Shown here: piece by piece, positions 6,803-8,798 of the stretch
Numbering within the stretch: the stretch's first letter is position 1
Layout: each line of letters opens with the position of its first letter
Assembly: GCA_905214895.1 (NCBI GenBank)
Contig: CAJMNP010000032.1
Coordinates: 1 to 8,798 of the forward strand
Length of the DNA stretch: 8,798 bases
Direction: 5' to 3'
Origin: an uncultured bacterium
Lineage (GTDB): Bacteria > Actinomycetota > Coriobacteriia > Coriobacteriales > Coriobacteriaceae
Made by a program: the position numbers and the translations under genes
The notes under the pieces: generated by a model
Told to the model about the DNA's origin: nothing
The model's input: only the letters and a program-made list of their open reading frames with translations
The model's database searches: none

Positions 6803-7461
6803 CACTCGTCGCCTCCGCTCTTTTTGCCGCGCACCGTGGCGGGAATCGTCAGGCTGACCGTTCCCTTTCCCGAGGCTCCCAGCAATTCCTTGACATCTTC
6901 GGGGTCTGCTGCCAGCGTCACCCACTCGATCTTGCCTTCACGCGTGGTGCCGGCATCTTCGCTGGTATCGATCACGTACGCGCCGCACAAACGATCGGTC
7001 ACGCCATCTTTTTGCACGTACACGTCCACATAGCTACCCACGCCCGTGGCGCCGCCGACCGAGTGCTCGGCATCGACCGCCACCGAAACGGCAACCTTGC
7101 CTTTAGGCACCTCGAGCTTGTGGCTCTCGGCCTTGGTGTAGACATTGCAAATCACGGCGTTTTTGGGAATGCGCGAGGTCGTCACGTCGCCGCGCACCTG
7201 ACGCAGCTCGGTCGCCGCATCACGCGGCAACAGACTCGCCAGCCATTCCTGAGTTATGACATTGGTCTCGTCGAGGGTCTCGCCCGCATCGATATCGCGC
7301 GCCGCGACGCACACCTCAACGCGGTCGCCGCCATATTTTGCAAAAGTCTCGGCCTGGGCCTGTTCGGCTTGCGAGCGGATCGACGAGCCGTAGACCATGC
7401 AGAGCGCCGCGGCAAGCACGCCCGCGACCAGGCTGATGGCGATGCGCTTGCTCTTGTTCAC
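6802..7461 (-). CDS. cpaB: CpaB/RcpC-like SAF-domain pilus assembly protein
   Basis: 219 residues. The start is GTG at 7461, chosen because AGAGGAG sits 5 bases upstream and the next residues (NKSKR) form a positive cap before a membrane segment at about 7-27. The frame is open further upstream, but those residues are Trp/Arg-rich and look non-coding. Residues about 48-110 fit a SAF domain (VCVAARDIDAGETLD, then LPRDAATELRQVRGDVTTSRIP, a typical 'entry of new component, pledge of permanence' pattern). Residues 115-210 resemble the RcpC/CpaB C-terminal domain, with 'VGSYVDVYV' at 142-149. In diderms this family works with the outer-membrane secretin; here the protein should sit on the outer face of the membrane, with unclear role. 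It is the first gene of the operon, and its TGA shares one base with the cpaE start (TGATG). The last residues are hydrophilic (GKKSGGDE). Family assignment is good; function is inferred. Confidence 0.85.
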   Translation of the reverse strand: MNKSKRIAISLVAGVLAAALCMVYGSSIRSQAEQAQAETFAKYGGDRVEVCVAARDIDAGETLDETNVITQEWLASLLPRDAATELRQVRGDVTTSRIPKNAVICNVYTKAESHKLEVPKGKVAVSVAVDAEHSVGGATGVGSYVDVYVQKDGVTDRLCGAYVIDTSEDAGTTREGKIEWVTLAADPEDVKELLGASGKGTVSLTIPATVRGKKSGGDE

Positions 7462-7473
7462 GGCCGCTCCTCT

Positions 7474-7509
7474 CAAGGTGGCACCGGGCAAATGCCCGTA
7501 CCACCATTG
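7474..7509 (-). promoter_or_regulatory. Stem-loop directly before the cpaB ribosome binding site
   Basis: The inner stem is CGGGCA (7485-7490) with TGCCCG (7493-7498), realistically a 5-bp GC stem with a 4-base loop. After a small internal loop, an outer stem pairs GGTGG (7477-7481) with CCACC (7501-7505). CAA (7474-7476) pairs with TTG (7507-7509) around one bulged base. On the minus strand it ends exactly where the AGAGGAG Shine-Dalgarno (7473-7467) begins. No T-run follows, so it is not a terminator. A role in mRNA stability or translation control of the operon is plausible but inferred. Confidence 0.55.
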
Positions 7510-7542
7510 TCTGGGCGACCAGGGCGCAAAGCGGCGCAATCG

Positions 7543-7572
7543 CAATCTTGGTTTTACGTGTCAAACCAATTG
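7543..7572 (-). repeat. Inverted repeat / stem-loop over the TTGACA box
   Basis: TTGGTTT (plus 7548-7554) and AAACCAA (7563-7569) form a 7-bp stem with an 8-base loop. It is extended by CAA (7543-7545) with TTG (7570-7572) across a 2-base bulge. It abuts the 10-bp inverted repeat at 7573 and covers the TTGACA hexamer. It is AT-richer than the coding DNA. Whether it acts as DNA site or RNA structure cannot be told from one sequence. Confidence 0.45.
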
Positions 7573-7622
7573 CTGACCAAAAGCTGACCAGCCCGTCAAG
7601 CTCGTGGCAAGATTTTGGTCAG
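7573..7622. repeat. 10-bp perfect inverted repeat with a third half-site
   Basis: CTGACCAAAA at 7573-7582 is matched by its exact reverse complement TTTTGGTCAG at 7613-7622, centres 40 bases apart. A further partial copy, GCTGACCA, at 7583-7590 follows the first GCTGACCA (7572-7579) with an 11-base period, about one helical turn. Same-face direct sites plus an inverted site look more like operator DNA than chance. If transcribed, it would be a 10-bp stem with a 30-base loop. The TTGACG -35-like box lies inside it. Confidence 0.55.
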
Positions 7623-7660
7623 AACGTCGGCAAAACGCATATTTCGAGGCGCTTTGGCAG

Positions 7661-7696
7661 CAAAAAAGCCGCTTCCCGAACAGTTGAGAGACGGCT
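7661..7696 (-). terminator. Intrinsic terminator of rsgA
   Basis: On the minus strand an 11-bp stem with one mismatch and wobble pairs (arms 7686-7696 and 7667-7677) closes an 8-base loop (7678-7685). It is followed at once by a run of six T (7667 down to 7662). It begins 17 bases after the rsgA stop. The flanking GGCAGC and GCTGCC could form a competing outer pairing. This separates rsgA from the pilus operon. Confidence 0.85.
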
Positions 7697-7713
7697 GCCA
7701 TAGGAAAAATCAA

Positions 7714-8798
7714 TTACAGATGAACATCGGGGTCGAGCATTTGGGCACTCACGCGCATGGATGACGCCAAGTTTTGGAACGTCTCCAGGCGCAGGCTATC
7801 GATCTGTCCCGCGTCCTCGGCCTCGCGAACGGCACAACCCGGCTCGTGAGTGTGCGTGCAATCGCCAAACCGGCACGCGCGCGACGCCTCGACGATCTCG
7901 GGGAAGGCACGCGCCAGGCCCCGCTCATGCCCCACAAGCGGCAGGCTGCGCAGGCCCGGGGCATCGGCGATCACGCCGGCGTCGCCCGGCAGCGCCACCA
8001 TCACGCGCGCAACCGTGGTGTGGCGACCCTGGTCATCACGCTCGCGCACGCCGCCAGTGGCCAGCGCATCGTGGCCCAGCAGCGCATTGAGCAGCGTCGA
8101 CTTGCCGGCACCCGACTCGCCCAGAATCATGGCGCAGCTCCCGGCAGGCACGCAGGCACGGACCTCGTCCAGACCGAGGCCCTCGGCAGAGGACGTCACG
8201 ATCACGCGAACGTCCGGACCCACCAGACGGCGCACGCGGTCCAGATCGCGCTCGAGCTCATCGGCCTCGCAGCGGTCGGCCTTGGTGAGCACCACCACCG
8301 GCTCGGCATCGCAATCGAGCGCCAACACCAGCGAGCGCGCCACGCGGTCGAGCAACACCTCGCCGGCGCCGAGCGCCTGCACGATCAGCACGCTATCCAC
8401 GTTGGAGCAGAGTACCTGGCGCTCGCCGCGAGCGCGGCCGCGCCAACGCTCAAAGCTCGTACGGCGTGGCAGCACGCACTCGATCACGCCCATGTCGTGC
8501 CCGGGAGCACGGCGAACCGCCACGCGGTCGCCCACGGCCGGCAGCAGCACCTCGTCCTCGCCACGCGACTTGGCAAACCCTACGGCATGCTCGGCACGAA
8601 ACGCGTCATCGGCAGTCGCCACCAGCGGAAACCCGCGGTCCAGGCGCACCACGGCACCGAGCTGCATCTGCTCGGGCTCCTCGGCCTGTGCGCAAAAGTC
8701 GTCAAATGCAGCCTGCTGAGCCGCATCGACCGGCAGGTCATCGAACGCCGGAACATCCTGCAGCGCGTCAAGCCCCGGTACACTCGCCAGCAACTCCT
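7714..8798 (-). CDS. rsgA: Ribosome small subunit-dependent GTPase RsgA (5' end outside window)
   Basis: Circularly permuted GTPase that checks 30S subunit maturation in the cytoplasm. Numbering from the TTG at 8793, the 359 visible residues show an N-terminal OB-fold region (about 45-130), then the permuted G motifs: G4 TKAD at 170-173, G5-like SSAEG at 201-205, G1 GESGAGKS at 225-232, G2 GRHTT at 256-260 and G3 DAPG at 277-280. The C-terminal zinc motif is C-x4-C-x-H-x5-C with Cys307, Cys312, His314 and Cys320. G4 before G1 is diagnostic of this family. The length is close to a full RsgA (about 350), so little is missing. I treat it as partial because the frame stays open to the edge: the TTG at 8793 has AGGAG directly against it with no spacing, which is a poor start. 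It is followed by an intrinsic terminator and is probably not part of the pilus operon. Confidence 0.95.
   Translation of the reverse strand, partial: ELLASVPGLDALQDVPAFDDLPVDAAQQAAFDDFCAQAEEPEQMQLGAVVRLDRGFPLVATADDAFRAEHAVGFAKSRGEDEVLLPAVGDRVAVRRAPGHDMGVIECVLPRRTSFERWRGRARGERQVLCSNVDSVLIVQALGAGEVLLDRVARSLVLALDCDAEPVVVLTKADRCEADELERDLDRVRRLVGPDVRVIVTSSAEGLGLDEVRACVPAGSCAMILGESGAGKSTLLNALLGHDALATGGVRERDDQGRHTTVARVMVALPGDAGVIADAPGLRSLPLVGHERGLARAFPEIVEASRACRFGDCTHTHEPGCAVREAEDAGQIDSLRLETFQNLASSMRVSAQMLDPDVHL

Larger units (their letters stand above)
7462..7713 (-). promoter_or_regulatory. Gene-free leader and probable promoter region of the pilus operon
   Basis: About 250 bases between the rsgA stop and the cpaB start, the only sizeable gap in the window. 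It contains the rsgA terminator and must contain the operon promoter. Two -35-like hexamers are visible on the minus strand: TTGACG (7599-7594) and TTGACA (7564-7559). Neither has a convincing TATAAT at 16-18 bases, so the exact promoter is not called. Three inverted repeats are tiled downstream of the terminator (listed separately). Direct repeats of TTGCG on the minus strand occur at 7529-7525, 7539-7535 and 7545-7541. I found no credible coding frame here. Confidence 0.6.

Noticed and set aside
6803..6925. N-terminal extension of cpaE by about 41 residues
   Set aside because: It would lie inside cpaB and is Arg/Gly-rich without homology-like features; ATG 6802 has GGAGG and the TGATG junction.
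7474..7509. Hairpin before cpaB as a terminator
   Set aside because: There is no T-run after either arm on the minus strand, and a gene begins straight after it.
7462..7545. N-terminal extension of cpaB by 28 residues
   Set aside because: Trp/Arg-rich, crosses the hairpin, and GTG 7461 has a well placed AGAGGAG followed by a normal signal-anchor.
6772..7587. Plus-strand open frame of 271 codons antisense to cpaB and its leader
   Set aside because: His/Arg-rich, no recognisable domain, and it crosses a leader with clear inverted repeats.
7850..8719. Plus-strand open frame of 289 codons antisense to rsgA
   Set aside because: Low-complexity Ser/Arg/Thr product; the minus strand carries the complete set of RsgA motifs.
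8791..8793. TTG as the true rsgA start
   Set aside because: AGGAG directly touches the TTG with no spacing and the frame remains open to the edge, so the real start is probably beyond the window.
1..8798. tRNA, rRNA, CRISPR array, insertion sequence or prophage genes
   Set aside because: No cloverleaf, regularly spaced repeats, transposase or phage-like frames were seen; nearly all sequence is accounted for by the minus-strand genes.

Overview
The window holds the left-hand part of one long minus-strand operon for a Tad/Flp (tight adherence, type IVc) pilus, preceded by the housekeeping GTPase gene rsgA, also on the minus strand. DNA is GC-rich, genes are packed with ATGA/TGATG overlaps, and the pilus locus has SAF protein, TadZ/CpaE, TadA/CpaF, TadB, TadC, Flp, then TadE/TadG-like proteins, with no secretin gene seen. 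This fits a monoderm actinobacterium. My best guess is a gut Coriobacteriia (Collinsella-like); that is inference from composition and gene order, not a database match.

Layout, read in the direction of transcription (right to left): rsgA (7714 to the right edge, 5' end outside the window) ends in a good intrinsic terminator (7661-7696). A gene-free leader of about 250 bases (7462-7713) holds the terminator and three tiled inverted repeats. The pilus operon follows: cpaB (SAF/RcpC-like, 6802-7461), cpaE/tadZ (5153-6802), cpaF/tadA (3828-5156), tadB (2929-3855), tadC (2291-2932), flp pilin (2047-2280), an unrecognised membrane-anchored protein (1520-2083), a second small pilin-like protein (1300-1518), tadE (825-1337), and a TadG-like protein (left edge to 853) that runs off the window. 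No plus-strand gene is supported.

Working model: CpaF/TadA is the assembly ATPase, CpaE/TadZ its ParA-like localisation partner, TadB and TadC the inner-membrane platform, Flp the major pilin, and the second pilin, TadE and TadG-like protein minor pilins or pseudopilins. CpaB may be an accessory or surface-side factor. The prepilin peptidase (TadV/CpaA) is not in the window and must lie elsewhere. The least explained parts are the 187-residue protein between flp and the second pilin, the structured leader before cpaB, and the TadG-like gene, which is easy to miss because it has no stop codon inside the window. The core system is a known one; I do not see a wholly new system here.
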